The notes: generated from the sequence alone by a model not told the origin. Positions 25,712 to 35,841 are shown, counted from the first letter of the stretch. The stretch: DNA of 37,066 nucleotides from an uncultured Bacteroidota bacterium (GCA_903906365.1 CAIVKC010000020.1:1-37066), one strand, 5' to 3'. Made by a program: numbers and translations.

Positions 25712-26671
25712 ATGGACCCGGATTTTATCGGCAAAGAAAAGATTGCCTCCCTGCTTCCCATGAAAACATGCATCGAAGTGATGGAAACGATGTTCCGGTC
25801 CCTGGCGGGCGGGGGCTGCCTGCAGCCGCTGCGCTCCCTGATGTGGCTGCCTGACAAAAGCGGCCTGCTGGGGATGATGCCGGCTTATGCCGGGGAGATG
25901 GCTATGATGGGAGTCAAGGTCATCAGTGTTTTTCATGGCAATAAGGAAGCCGGGATCCCCTCCCACCAGGGGGTGGTGATCCTGATGGACAGCCGGCACG
26001 GCCGCCCCCTGATGATCCTGGACGCGGAGGAAATCACCGCCATCCGAACGGCAGCGGCCAGCGCGGTGGCAACCCGCCTGCTTTCCAACCCCGACAGCAG
26101 CACCCTTGCCATACTGGGCTCGGGGGAACAGGCGCAAAGACATATCGAGGCCATCCAGCTGGTCAGGGATATCCGTCAGATCCGCGTCTGGAGCAGAAAT
26201 TACGAGCATGCGGCTGTTCTGGCCCGTGCAGTGGAACACAGGTACAAGGTCGATACCCGGGTGCACAAACAGGCAGCGGAGGCAGTCAGTCAGGCCGATA
26301 TCATCTGCGCGGTCACTGCCTCCGGTCAGCCGGTTTTGAAAGGGGAATGGATCGCCGAAGGTGCCCATATCAATGCGGTAGGCGCCTGTACCCCTGCAGC
26401 GAGGGAACTGGATGGGCTGGCTGTACAGAGATCCAAACTATATACGGATAACTACCAATCCCTGCTGGCGGAAGCCGGTGATTTCATCATAGCCAAAAAG
26501 GAGGACCTGATTACCGATGACCATGTTAAAGGGGAGATCAGCGAAGTGCTGGCCCGGGTAAAGAGGGGAAGGGAAACCACGGGGGAAATAACCCTTTTTA
26601 AATCACTGGGCATTGCCATGGAAGACCTATATGCAGCCTCCCATATCTATTTCAAGCTTTATCCGCGCTAA
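25712..26671 (+). CDS. Ornithine cyclodeaminase / mu-crystallin family protein
   Basis: A 319-residue NAD(P)-dependent enzyme of normal family length. The N-terminal substrate domain contains GMMPAYAGEMAMMGVKVISV and GVVILMDSRHGRPLMILDAE, followed by ITAIRTAAASAVATRLLS. The Rossmann fold begins LAILGSGEQAQRHIEAI (dinucleotide-binding G-x-G-x-Q) and continues with VWSRN and ADIICAVTAS. The end has GEWIAEGAHINAVGACTPAA. Relatives deaminate ornithine to proline, reduce imines or make amino-acid precursors of siderophores; the substrate cannot be read here. It sits 39 bases after the hydroxylase gene and probably shares its message. Confidence 0.9.
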   Translation: MDPDFIGKEKIASLLPMKTCIEVMETMFRSLAGGGCLQPLRSLMWLPDKSGLLGMMPAYAGEMAMMGVKVISVFHGNKEAGIPSHQGVVILMDSRHGRPLMILDAEEITAIRTAAASAVATRLLSNPDSSTLAILGSGEQAQRHIEAIQLVRDIRQIRVWSRNYEHAAVLARAVEHRYKVDTRVHKQAAEAVSQADIICAVTASGQPVLKGEWIAEGAHINAVGACTPAARELDGLAVQRSKLYTDNYQSLLAEAGDFIIAKKEDLITDDHVKGEISEVLARVKRGRETTGEITLFKSLGIAMEDLYAASHIYFKLYPR

Positions 26672-26740
26672 GGGATACGCAGACCTTAATTACAATAAAA
26701 GGACCTTTATTACGCCTGCGCCAGGAGCGGCAGACCCGCT

Positions 26741-27562
26741 TTAAGGGGCAGCCGGAGCCTGCCCTCCGCTGTTAATGTCTTTTTCCAGAAACTGTTCATA
26801 CATCTTGCGGAACCTTTCATACTGATAGGTTCCGTCAACCGGCTTTTCCTTGCCGGTTTCCGCCCGGTTGACCAGTTCAAAATAGGCCTGGGGATATTCA
26901 TCCGAATAAATCCTGGGGAGGATACCGGTTCCCGTCAAATTCAGGTAGAGGGAGGAAAGCAGGAACAGGGCCAACAGTAAAACCGAGCGGTCCCTGAATG
27001 CTCCGATGAGGTTAAATACCTCGAGATTCTGGCCTTCCACCAGGTAATGGCTTCTCAACAGCAGTCCCAGCAGGCCGGCTACCAGCAGGATCAGTGCCAG
27101 CCCTCCCGCAAAGCGGGAAAGCGGCAGGAACCTGAGTACGGTAACCAGGGACAGCGTAAAAAACAGGATGGACCCCTGAAATACCAGGATGTGGGCGGCA
27201 GCCCACTGGTTTTTAGGACCCAGCTGTCTGTAGGTACCCACCATTTTTTGTATATATACCAGGATGAGCGCCAGTCCAGCCAATGCAAAGATCCATTCAA
27301 TAAAAGGGAAATGCAGGTGGAATAACCGCAGGGCCAGGATAACCGAAATAATAAACAGGGCGGGCAGGTCCATGAGTTCACCTGGGGGCTGGACCTGTTT
27401 TTGCCGAATGCCGGAAACAAACTGGAGCAAAAAAATGAGCGCAAAACCATAACAGACCAACCCCAGGATGGTAAGCCCATAGCTGTTTTGAGCCATGGCT
27501 GCAAAAGCCCCCATGATCAGCAGCACCGTAAGCAGGTAATAGAAGGTGATGTAATTCCTCAT
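26741..27562 (-). CDS. Seven-helix membrane protein, last gene of the TIR-nSTAND operon
   Basis: A 273-residue integral membrane protein of unknown family. Seven hydrophobic helices are visible: FYYLLTVLLIMGAFAAMA, YGLTILGLVCYGFALIFLLQ, LPALFIISVILALRLF, IEWIFALAGLALILVYI, AHILVFQGSILFFTLSLV, GLALILLVAGLLGLLL and SVLLLALFLLSSLYL, followed by a hydrophilic C-terminal tail of about 65 residues. No catalytic motif is seen. It starts three bases after the stop of the downstream nSTAND gene on the same strand, so it is almost certainly co-expressed. In a STAND system such a protein could be a membrane effector or an anchor for the membrane-bound ATPases; this is inference from context only. Confidence 0.75.
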   Translation of the reverse strand: MRNYITFYYLLTVLLIMGAFAAMAQNSYGLTILGLVCYGFALIFLLQFVSGIRQKQVQPPGELMDLPALFIISVILALRLFHLHFPFIEWIFALAGLALILVYIQKMVGTYRQLGPKNQWAAAHILVFQGSILFFTLSLVTVLRFLPLSRFAGGLALILLVAGLLGLLLRSHYLVEGQNLEVFNLIGAFRDRSVLLLALFLLSSLYLNLTGTGILPRIYSDEYPQAYFELVNRAETGKEKPVDGTYQYERFRKMYEQFLEKDINSGGQAPAAP

Positions 27563-27565
27563 GAT

Positions 27566-30500
27566 CTAATTGGGTATGAAGTTGATGAAATACCATTGCC
27601 AGTCGGTATAACTGTCCATGGAAGTCCAGTCTGTATTTCCAGCCGCCCTTTCCTTTTGCCGGCAGTTTTCCAGCAGGATCATCGTACGGCATTCCAGCTC
27701 CTGCGATTCGGTCAGGGTAGAGGGGATGGAGGTGAGGGCCGCAAAATAATTGCCCTCATCGGCTATACCCATGACCCGGGTCTGAACCCCGTAAAATTTG
27801 GAGACTTCCGGTATATCCCTGAGGAGTTCTGCGGCATTGTTGTTGAGGGCCCTGCTGCCTATCTCGGAGAGCACCATGATCTGACCAAAACGGGAATCCA
27901 GATCCGCTTCTAGGTTGGAATAGTCCACCTTGCGCGCCTTGGCATAGGCAGAATCCAGAAAAACAAAGACCTGCGGGTTGGCGCCCTGCCGGTAGACCCT
28001 TTGGGCCATGAATATATAGGCAAAAATCCGCTGCCTGTCCAGGGTTAATTGTTCGGCCAGGGCCACGGCATCTTTGTATTTACCGGCATCTGCCAGCCGA
28101 ATACAGAGGTCCTTCATGGCATTGAGATAGAAGACCTTTTCCAGGTATTCATATTTGTCAGCAGAGTGGTAAATGGTGGCCATATCCAGGTGATGAAAAT
28201 ACCCCATCGCTGCGGCCGTATCCCCTTTGTCGAATGTATGGGCAGCCAAAAGCAGGTAGGGCAGGTTGCGGTCAAAGGCCGCACCCTGCGGGTGGTGGTC
28301 GGCGAAGTCCAGTATCTTAAGCAGGGTTGCATCGGCAAAAGGATAGGGATTGGAATAGGATTGCGGTGATATTTCCGTTTTGTATTCATAGGCCTTGGTG
28401 ACCCACAGATGCAAGGACTGCAGATCGGCACCGGTCTTATACAATGCTTCCAGCAGGTGGTTATTCAACAGGTAATTAAAAAAGAAATCATGGTGATAGG
28501 TCCAGGCAAACCAGCCATCCCTGTAATCAGGGTAGAGGAACAGGTCCCTTCTTTTGGTATCACTGGTCCGAACCCCGTCGCCGTTATACACCAGGGTGGT
28601 CGATTCTTTTCCTTCCAGGTAGGCGCTGTCGGTCTGCAAATAGGATTCGACTGCCTGCTTAAACCAGCCGTCCAGGCGGGGCTGGTCGACGGAAATATGG
28701 CGGTCATACCAGTATTTGGAATAGAATATGGCTTTGCGCTTCAGTTCCATGGCCATGGTAAAATGGCGTTGCTGCGGATCGGCCAGCGCACCGATCGCTT
28801 TTTCGTAATCCTCGGTCATCGCGTCAAATGCAGCCCGGTCGACCAGGCACAGATTGGGATAGAGGTATCCCCGGGTGGAGCGGTAGTAACCGCGCTCAAT
28901 ATTGATATAGTATAAATGGGAAATATATCCGGAGCGAATGACCACATTGCGCAGCAGGGTGACCGGCGGGTTGTCTTTGGTGTGCACGGCAAGCCATTGC
29001 AGAAAAGCCGGCACTTTGTCGCGGTGTCCGTATTGGTAGAGATAACCCAGAATACCCAGGTGATTGTTCAGGATGCGGGGGGCTTCAAAATAGTCCCGCT
29101 GGTTGTTTTCAAGCAGCTTATCAAAACACTGGAGCACATGGTCCAGGTCCCCTGCCACCGCATAGAGGGAGGCCAGGGTGTGGTATCCCATATTGAAATC
29201 CATGGACTGCCTTCCGTTGGGCTCAAAGCTGCCTTTACTGTAATAGAGGTCAAAGGTCTTGGCGGCTTGCCCGCCGGCAAAAGGCGACAGTAAGCCTATG
29301 AGGGCCCGCGCCTGCTCCTGGGTGGCTTTTCCGGTGGTCAGCCACAAATGGACGGCCATATTCAGTTCGGTGGGCACCACCGGGTGGAAAAGCCCCCTGT
29401 TGGAGTAGAAACCCGAGATGACTTCAAAGTTTTTCCGGGTCAGGGTGGTCAGCACGGTTTGTTTGCGCTCCGAAGGTTCATAGTAATGATCCATCATCAG
29501 CAGGATGAGGAATTTATTGAGCTCCTTGAGCATGTACTGAGGATCGGCTGCCACATCGGGTGAGCCAAGGTCCTGGGTGATCAGTTCAAAGAGCCTGTTT
29601 TTCACCAGGCCCTCCTGGTGCTTGTTGATCAGCAGCAGTTGTTTATAGGTCTCATTGGCCAGACTGACCCGGTCCCTGAATTCCAGTGACCGCAGGTAGG
29701 GGATGAGGGATCCTTCCTGGAATCGCTCCTCGGTCAGCAGGTATAGGGCCTTGTCCTTCAGGTCCACATCCTTGCTCTGCAGGCGGCTGAAGGATTCTTT
29801 GCGGATTCGCTCAATGACGCGCTCATTCCTCTTCTGGTCGGCATTGTACCAGTAAAAACCGCTGAGCACCAGCATCACCACTATCGCAAAGACCGTGGCT
29901 ATGCGCTGGGGCCCGTATTTCATGAAGGCCCTGGTGGCAACTACCTTGCGGGCGCTCCTTCCTAGGAACTCTTTGGTATCCGAAAGGGTTTGCCCGGCAG
30001 CCTGCTCCATGGCAAGGGGATCCTCCCTGCCTTCCATATATCGCCTGATCCAGCCGGTATTGGGCTTGCAGTTGCGGTACCAGTTCTCAAAATAGGTAAG
30101 CGGTCCGATGGGGAGCAGGTAACCGCTGCTTTTGCCGCTTTCCTTCCAGCGGTTCAGCTGTTTTTGAAAGTCCAGGAAAGTGGAATAGAATTCAAATTCC
30201 CGGGTAGCCCACTGATTGAGTTTGTTCCAGTTGCGGATCAGGCTCTCGTGGGTGATATCCAAAACGGTATCCGCTTCCAGGTGATGGGAAGCCGGATCGG
30301 ATGTCTTGAAGGGACGGATAAAGGAATTGCCTTCTTCCCGGAAAGGGTTCAGCACTTCGCCCACCACTTCGGTGGTTAATTTCGGATTATGGATGATGGC
30401 CGTGATCTCTCCGAGTGTCATACGGTTGCGCACGGCCCGGCTGTTGTCAATTTTGGTCAGGCAGCTGAATGTCAGGGCCACGATGCGTTTGGCCTCCGCC

Positions 30501-31609
30501 TGGGTGAGGGCCGTATCGGGATGCAGCCGGTAATAGCTGTCCCAGGCGTTTTCGTAGAGCAGGTTGGCATGGATCTCAATGATCTTGGCCAGACCCGTCT
30601 GGGTATAGAACTGCTGCTGGTGTTCAGGCAGCCTCGCGAACCATTTCCCGAACCGCTCCATATCCTCATCCGGCAGGTCATCGGCCGGCATTCCGCCTGC
30701 CATGGCATAATGGATCAGGTCCATTTCCTCGGAGCCATGGCTGGCCGCGATCCAGATGCGGCTCAGCGCATGCTGCAGGATGGGCAGCTGGTCCACTCCT
30801 TCGGAGATATCAAAGACCAGTCTTTCGATCAGGCGCTGGGAGATCCGGTTGCCGCTCAGCAGGGCCGGCTCCTCGATGACCTGCTTGAGGTCCTTTCTTT
30901 TCAGACGGGGAACAAAAAACTGGGAAAATCCAATATACTCCGGCAGCCCCCGGAAGGCAGAGCACTGCCCGATATAGTCCGAACGCATGGTACAGACCAC
31001 ATAAATGGGCAGGTTGCGCTGTATGGATATGCGGGCGGTTTCCAGAATCAGGTTAACCACGATCTGGGAATCCCTGGAGAGCACTTCGTTATAGTAGTTC
31101 TCCGGGTTGGTAAAGAATTCCTCAAACTGGTCCACGATGATCAGCAGGTTGGCCGATTTTCGCTTCTTTTCCCGCAGGAGCTGAGCTTCTGCGGAGCCGG
31201 CGCCTTCCTCCCCCCCGTAATATTCGGAATGCGTATACAGGTCAACCAGGGAAGAAAACCCACGCCTCAACTCCGTTTCCACCGTCTGGGCATTGCTGTT
31301 CAATTGAGCGGCGATGGCATGGGCCATATTGGTAACCGGGCTTCTTTCCGGCCTGAAATCAACGACCAGCCAGTTGGAATACCTGGCCTTGAAAAACCCG
31401 GCCCGTGCATTGGGGATGAGCCCGCCATAGATCAGGGAGGACTTGCCTTCGCCGGAAGCCCCCGTTACCATGAGGAATTTGTTTTGCTCCAGCAGGGAAG
31501 TGATTTGATCAACCTGCAGGTCCCTTCCCTTGAAATACAGGCTTTCCTCTTCGGTGAAGGAACGAAGGCCGGTATAAGGACAGATATTTATCAAATCAGT
31601 TGCTTTCAT
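27566..31609 (-). CDS. nSTAND-type ATPase with membrane helix and helical-repeat C-terminus (paralogue B)
   Basis: A 1347-residue signal-transducing NTPase. The N-terminal nSTAND1-like start ICPYTGLRSFTEEESLYFKG precedes Walker A GASGEGKS (residues 50-57), Walker B LLIIVDQFEEFF (155-166), the sensor segment CTMRSDY (206-212) and the GVDQLPILQHAL motif of the STAND winged-helix region (271-282). ITHESLIRNW (452-461) is a further family motif. One membrane helix lies at about 571-588 (ATVFAIVVMLVLSGFYWYNA). The remaining 750 residues are helical and TPR-like, with no WD40, LRR or named domain. No effector domain is fused at either end. It overlaps paralogue A by 14 bases and precedes the membrane-protein gene by three. 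By family knowledge, STAND ATPases oligomerise on sensing a ligand; the ligand here is unknown. Confidence 0.9.
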   Translation of the reverse strand: MKATDLINICPYTGLRSFTEEESLYFKGRDLQVDQITSLLEQNKFLMVTGASGEGKSSLIYGGLIPNARAGFFKARYSNWLVVDFRPERSPVTNMAHAIAAQLNSNAQTVETELRRGFSSLVDLYTHSEYYGGEEGAGSAEAQLLREKKRKSANLLIIVDQFEEFFTNPENYYNEVLSRDSQIVVNLILETARISIQRNLPIYVVCTMRSDYIGQCSAFRGLPEYIGFSQFFVPRLKRKDLKQVIEEPALLSGNRISQRLIERLVFDISEGVDQLPILQHALSRIWIAASHGSEEMDLIHYAMAGGMPADDLPDEDMERFGKWFARLPEHQQQFYTQTGLAKIIEIHANLLYENAWDSYYRLHPDTALTQAEAKRIVALTFSCLTKIDNSRAVRNRMTLGEITAIIHNPKLTTEVVGEVLNPFREEGNSFIRPFKTSDPASHHLEADTVLDITHESLIRNWNKLNQWATREFEFYSTFLDFQKQLNRWKESGKSSGYLLPIGPLTYFENWYRNCKPNTGWIRRYMEGREDPLAMEQAAGQTLSDTKEFLGRSARKVVATRAFMKYGPQRIATVFAIVVMLVLSGFYWYNADQKRNERVIERIRKESFSRLQSKDVDLKDKALYLLTEERFQEGSLIPYLRSLEFRDRVSLANETYKQLLLINKHQEGLVKNRLFELITQDLGSPDVAADPQYMLKELNKFLILLMMDHYYEPSERKQTVLTTLTRKNFEVISGFYSNRGLFHPVVPTELNMAVHLWLTTGKATQEQARALIGLLSPFAGGQAAKTFDLYYSKGSFEPNGRQSMDFNMGYHTLASLYAVAGDLDHVLQCFDKLLENNQRDYFEAPRILNNHLGILGYLYQYGHRDKVPAFLQWLAVHTKDNPPVTLLRNVVIRSGYISHLYYINIERGYYRSTRGYLYPNLCLVDRAAFDAMTEDYEKAIGALADPQQRHFTMAMELKRKAIFYSKYWYDRHISVDQPRLDGWFKQAVESYLQTDSAYLEGKESTTLVYNGDGVRTSDTKRRDLFLYPDYRDGWFAWTYHHDFFFNYLLNNHLLEALYKTGADLQSLHLWVTKAYEYKTEISPQSYSNPYPFADATLLKILDFADHHPQGAAFDRNLPYLLLAAHTFDKGDTAAAMGYFHHLDMATIYHSADKYEYLEKVFYLNAMKDLCIRLADAGKYKDAVALAEQLTLDRQRIFAYIFMAQRVYRQGANPQVFVFLDSAYAKARKVDYSNLEADLDSRFGQIMVLSEIGSRALNNNAAELLRDIPEVSKFYGVQTRVMGIADEGNYFAALTSIPSTLTESQELECRTMILLENCRQKERAAGNTDWTSMDSYTDWQWYFINFIPN

Positions 31610-34600
31610 CTATATATAGCATGAATTTAGTAGGCATGACGGGGTATTGCTCACCAAAGGTTTTCCAGCTTGGGTCCGAAGGTTGTTTTCCCTCCTGGTA
31701 CCCGATCAGGATCAGCCAGAGGAAATCCGCCTCATCGGAGCCTGAAATGGATTCAGGGATATGTGAAACGGCCCCGAAGAGGTCACCGTAAAATGCCAGC
31801 GATCGGCATACCGCCTGGATGGAGGCGAATTTTTCCGGCAGGTTTTTGATGACGTCCATGGCCGGCTGCACCTGGTGGGCCGGATCCTGCATGGTCATGG
31901 CGTAGGCCAGGACCCTTCGGTTGGGTTGCCCGCTCTGTATGTTTTCCACGCGGGCCATCGTGGATTTGGCAGAGTCTATTAATTGATCGGCTGCTTTTTT
32001 GGAACGGCCTTCTTTGAGCATGACCATCGCCGTATAGGCGTACAGGGAGGACTGGTTAACCGGGTTTTTGAAAATCCGGACAAGGTTCTGGGCTTTCTGC
32101 CACTGACCTGCCCCGACATAGCTGTCGATGGCAAAGGAGAGCAGCCGCATGACCTGGTTTCTGGCCTGTCCGGCAAATTCCTTGGACCGCAGCAGGTTGA
32201 ACATGCTGCCGGTCTGTATATGGTCATAATAGCCCAGCGCCGCCTGCTGCTCGCCAGCCTTCCTGGCTTCCAGACCCAGGTACAGATACAGCAGGTTCAA
32301 ATCGACCGATTCGCCGGTATTGCGCCGCTGTAGTTCGCTGAGCATGCCTTTGAGCAGGGGGTAGTGTATTTTCTGGGTGATCATGAAAGTCGGGAAACCG
32401 ATATTTTTCATGTTATAGTCAAACAGCCAGTTGGAGAGGTAATTGATTTCGCGTTGTCCCGGATAAAATTCGTCAAACAGATGGCGGGAGAGTATGTAAT
32501 CGAAATAGACATCACTGAAGTAGAAAAAGAAAAATACCCTGGGCTCCAGCGGATGGAATACGGTCTTTAAATCCGGGGAAACAAACAGGTATTTGCGGGG
32601 AACGATCGGTTCGTCCGATCCGCCGTCGGTGGATATTTGTATGGTCTGTTCCAAAAAACTGCGATCCACCATCCGGTACAAGGCCAGGCCCTGGTCAAAG
32701 AGGGCGGTGCTGCTCATTTCTCCGGAGACAGGCTCCTCCCTGTTGAGCGATTTTAAGATACCCTCGTTCTTATAGGATACCGCCAGCAAGAGGTTGGCCT
32801 GGGAGGGGTCCTTTACAGTGCTTTTCACCACATCCCTGTATTTGCTAAAATAAAAGCCGAGCTGGCTCCTGCTTGTAAACTGGAGGTTCAGGTTTTGCAC
32901 CTGATTCATCCACCAGTAAAGATTGAGGTTGGCGATGGTCCCAAAACTTTTGATGGTGCGTCCCAGCAGCCGGGAATAGAATTCCTCAGCGGTAATTTTT
33001 TTTCGCTTGCAATAACCATCCACGAAGCCATCCAGGGAGGCTGCCTGGCCGTTCAGGCAAAAGACAGCTGCGATGTTGCTGGCATTGTCCATACCGGCAG
33101 CATAATCACCCTGGAAATTATTTTGGCTGCCGGCCAGCAGGGAATCGATGCAAAGCAGGGCCTTATCCGGCTGGCCGGCCGCCGCATAGAGGTAGGCCAG
33201 CTCCTGGTAAAGCCCGTTGTATTTGAACCCATAGCCCAGCTGCACATCCCCGCGCAGCTGCAGCTTGTTTTTTTCAAAATTGGATTGCAGCCAGCTACCC
33301 TGGAGGCCGCCTTCAAAAGGAGACATCAGCTTAAGGAGCCCGCTTAACTCAGGTGCCGTGAAAGCATGGTAATTAAGCGCGTTTTCCAGCGCCAGGTCCA
33401 GGTTCTTGATATCTTCAAAACCCGCCGGCTGCTTTTGCAGCACCTGCAGGCACCATTTAGCCGCGCGACCGGCATTTTTCTGCCGAAGGGCTGCTACCGC
33501 CTGGCCGGGGGAGTAATAGTTGGCCAATTCCAGGACCACCCGCATCTTGTTGATCTGGTCCAGTGATTTGGAAAGCAGTTCCGGGTTCTGCCCGGGGTAG
33601 GGCAGCAATTCCAGCAGGCTGTCTGCCAGCACGACCGTGCGAAGGATCTGTGGTTGGGGGTCGCTGTTACCCTGGAAGGTCAGCAGCGATCCCAGGTCAG
33701 TGAGCAGGCCAATTTTTTGCAACGGTCCCGCCACGGTCCCGGCTATCTCATCCACCGTGGCCCTGCCCAGTTTGAGCTCTTCCGCCACCAGGGCAGCCCT
33801 TTTGCCTGCAGCCACTCTGGGATCGGCTGCCAGGGCGGTCACGCGTTTATATATGGAATCCAATACATAGCCGTTCTGCTTTTTGTAGTAACTGCTGATG
33901 GCCAGGCCGGCAAAAACAAGCAGGGCCAGTAATCTCGCGGAAAGGGCGATGCGCCTGGGACCGAAACGCATAACCATCCGGGTGATAGCATGTTTTCTTC
34001 GGCTGAGCTGAAAAAACTCCAGCGCATGGGAGAGTATTTTCTCTGCCCTGGATAATTTTTTTTCCCCGCCGGCTTCATCGGGCAGGTAACGGGCAATCCA
34101 CCAGGCATTGGGGCGGGCCTGGTTAAACCAGTTTTCAAAATAGGTGAGCGGGCCGATGGAAAGCAGGAAGGCACTGGACTTTCCGCTGTTTACCCAACGG
34201 TCCAGCTGTTTGCCGAAATCCAGTGATACCGAATAACTGTCGAATTCCTCCCTGGCCCAGCGGCCAAGGTACTGCCAGTTGCGGATCAGGCTTTCGTGCG
34301 TGATATCCAGCACCTGGTTGGGCTGCAGTTCCTGGCTTTGCGGGTTCTCCTCCAGGATGAAGGGATGCAGGAAGGTATTGCCCGGTTCCCGGAAAATATT
34401 AAGCAGGGCACCCACCGCACGGGCATCATAGGCCGGGTCGCCCAGTATCTGGGTGATCTCCTGGAGGGTCATGCGGTTGCGCACGGCACGGCTCTGGTCG
34501 ATTTTGGTCAGGCAGGTAAAGGAAGTGCGAATGATCTTCTTGGCCACCGCGGCCTCCATGGGCCTGCCCGTCCTGGAAGTATAATAACCGGCAGCCTGTT

Positions 34601-35660
34601 CATATAGTTTGTTGGTATGGGTATCCAGTACGTTTTGCAGGGTAGGGACGTGGTAACAGTCGCGGATTTCCTGGGACAGCCCGGCAAACCAGCTTTCAAA
34701 GCGTGCTACCTGGTCATCGGGGAGTTCCCGGGCGCTCATGCCGCCGACCATGGCATAATGGATCAGGTCCATTTCCTCCCGGCCCCTGTCTGCGGCCACC
34801 CAGATCTGACTGAGGGCATGCTGCAGGATCGGCAACTGGTCGACGCCTTCGGTGATGTCATGGATCAGTCTTTCGGTCAGCCGTCGCGTGATCCGGTTAC
34901 CGCTCAGCATGGCCGGCTCCTCTATCACCTGCTGGAGCTGCGTGCGGTTGAGCCTGGGAACGAAGAACTGGGAGAAGCCAATGTATTCGGGCAGTCCGCG
35001 GAATGCGGCGCACTGGCCGATATAATCGGATCGCATGGTAAAGATCACATAGATGGGCAGGTCTTCTTCCAGGGCTATCCTGGCCGTCTCCAACAGCAGG
35101 TTTAAAACCAGGTTGGCGTCCCGGGAGGGAACGCCGTTCTGGTAATTTTCCGGGTTGGTGAAAAACTCCTCGAACTGGTCTACCAGGATGATGAGGTTGG
35201 CGGCCTCCCTTTTCATGGCCGCTTTTTGTTTATCTCCGGCCTGAAGCCAGGCCTCTGAACCGGTATCAATAAAACGCCTGGAGTTTTTATAAAGGTCGAC
35301 CAGGGCTGAAAACCCATGGTTGAGCTCGCCTTGAACGGTCCCTGCATGGGGAATATCCAGCTGCCTGGCCACCGCCTCACAGAGGTTTGCAAAAGGCGCA
35401 CGCTCCGGCCTGAAATCGGCGATGCACCAGGCGGAGTATTTTGATTTTAAAAATCCGGACCGGGCGTTGGGGATCACCCCGGCATAAACCAGGGAGGATT
35501 TTCCGTCGCCGGAGGCACCGGTGAGCATCAGGAATTTATTTTTCTGGAGCTGGCTGGTGGCCTGGTCCATATCCTGTTCCCTTCCCTTAAAATACAGGGA
35601 TTCATCCTCGGTGAATGACCTCAGTCCTGTATAGGGGCATATTTGATAATTGTCAAACAT
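31596..35660 (-). CDS. nSTAND-type ATPase with membrane helix and helical-repeat C-terminus (paralogue A)
   Basis: A 1354-residue paralogue of the next gene. The N-terminal 520 residues align with paralogue B almost throughout: ICPYTGLRSFTEDESLYFKG, Walker A GASGDGKS (48-55), Walker B LIILVDQFEEFF (156-167), FTMRSDY, EEPAMLSGNRITRRL, GVDQLPILQHAL and ITHESLIRNW. A membrane helix at about 571-592 (ARLLALLVFAGLAISSYY) follows. The C-terminal 750 residues keep a helical, TPR-like character (QELAYLYAAAGQPDKALLCI) but have diverged strongly from paralogue B. The pattern of a conserved switch ATPase and a divergent C-terminus suggests that each protein senses something different or forms an unequal pair. 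Upstream, 181 bases separate it from the TIR gene; its 3' end overlaps the paralogue B start. Confidence 0.9.
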   Translation of the reverse strand: MFDNYQICPYTGLRSFTEDESLYFKGREQDMDQATSQLQKNKFLMLTGASGDGKSSLVYAGVIPNARSGFLKSKYSAWCIADFRPERAPFANLCEAVARQLDIPHAGTVQGELNHGFSALVDLYKNSRRFIDTGSEAWLQAGDKQKAAMKREAANLIILVDQFEEFFTNPENYQNGVPSRDANLVLNLLLETARIALEEDLPIYVIFTMRSDYIGQCAAFRGLPEYIGFSQFFVPRLNRTQLQQVIEEPAMLSGNRITRRLTERLIHDITEGVDQLPILQHALSQIWVAADRGREEMDLIHYAMVGGMSARELPDDQVARFESWFAGLSQEIRDCYHVPTLQNVLDTHTNKLYEQAAGYYTSRTGRPMEAAVAKKIIRTSFTCLTKIDQSRAVRNRMTLQEITQILGDPAYDARAVGALLNIFREPGNTFLHPFILEENPQSQELQPNQVLDITHESLIRNWQYLGRWAREEFDSYSVSLDFGKQLDRWVNSGKSSAFLLSIGPLTYFENWFNQARPNAWWIARYLPDEAGGEKKLSRAEKILSHALEFFQLSRRKHAITRMVMRFGPRRIALSARLLALLVFAGLAISSYYKKQNGYVLDSIYKRVTALAADPRVAAGKRAALVAEELKLGRATVDEIAGTVAGPLQKIGLLTDLGSLLTFQGNSDPQPQILRTVVLADSLLELLPYPGQNPELLSKSLDQINKMRVVLELANYYSPGQAVAALRQKNAGRAAKWCLQVLQKQPAGFEDIKNLDLALENALNYHAFTAPELSGLLKLMSPFEGGLQGSWLQSNFEKNKLQLRGDVQLGYGFKYNGLYQELAYLYAAAGQPDKALLCIDSLLAGSQNNFQGDYAAGMDNASNIAAVFCLNGQAASLDGFVDGYCKRKKITAEEFYSRLLGRTIKSFGTIANLNLYWWMNQVQNLNLQFTSRSQLGFYFSKYRDVVKSTVKDPSQANLLLAVSYKNEGILKSLNREEPVSGEMSSTALFDQGLALYRMVDRSFLEQTIQISTDGGSDEPIVPRKYLFVSPDLKTVFHPLEPRVFFFFYFSDVYFDYILSRHLFDEFYPGQREINYLSNWLFDYNMKNIGFPTFMITQKIHYPLLKGMLSELQRRNTGESVDLNLLYLYLGLEARKAGEQQAALGYYDHIQTGSMFNLLRSKEFAGQARNQVMRLLSFAIDSYVGAGQWQKAQNLVRIFKNPVNQSSLYAYTAMVMLKEGRSKKAADQLIDSAKSTMARVENIQSGQPNRRVLAYAMTMQDPAHQVQPAMDVIKNLPEKFASIQAVCRSLAFYGDLFGAVSHIPESISGSDEADFLWLILIGYQEGKQPSDPSWKTFGEQYPVMPTKFMLYIDESN

Positions 35661-35841
35661 GGGTCAATGGCAGCCGGCGGGTGAGAAAAAAAGCGAATTC
35701 GAAATGAAGCATGTATGGTATAGATGGTTTAGATAAATCTGGGAAGGGTAAGTCTTTGCAAAGTCAGCCGGGGCTTATATGGTCCCGGGATTTTCATATG
35801 GATGCCCTGCCGCGTCACAAAGTAAATGGCCCGCCACTCCC

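Noticed and set aside
25127-26368. Large minus-strand frames across the hydroxylase and cyclodeaminase genes
   Set aside because: They are shadows of two genes with diagnostic histidine boxes and Rossmann motifs on the plus strand.
30389-31624. 411-codon plus-strand open frame
   Set aside because: Fully antisense to the N-terminal ATPase region of paralogue B, which has intact motifs. The open frame follows from GC-rich codon structure.
27566-35660. Assignment of the ATPases to the known Avs families
   Set aside because: They share STAND logic, but the membrane helix after the ATPase and the tandem paralogy do not fit the Avs layouts I know. No search was possible.
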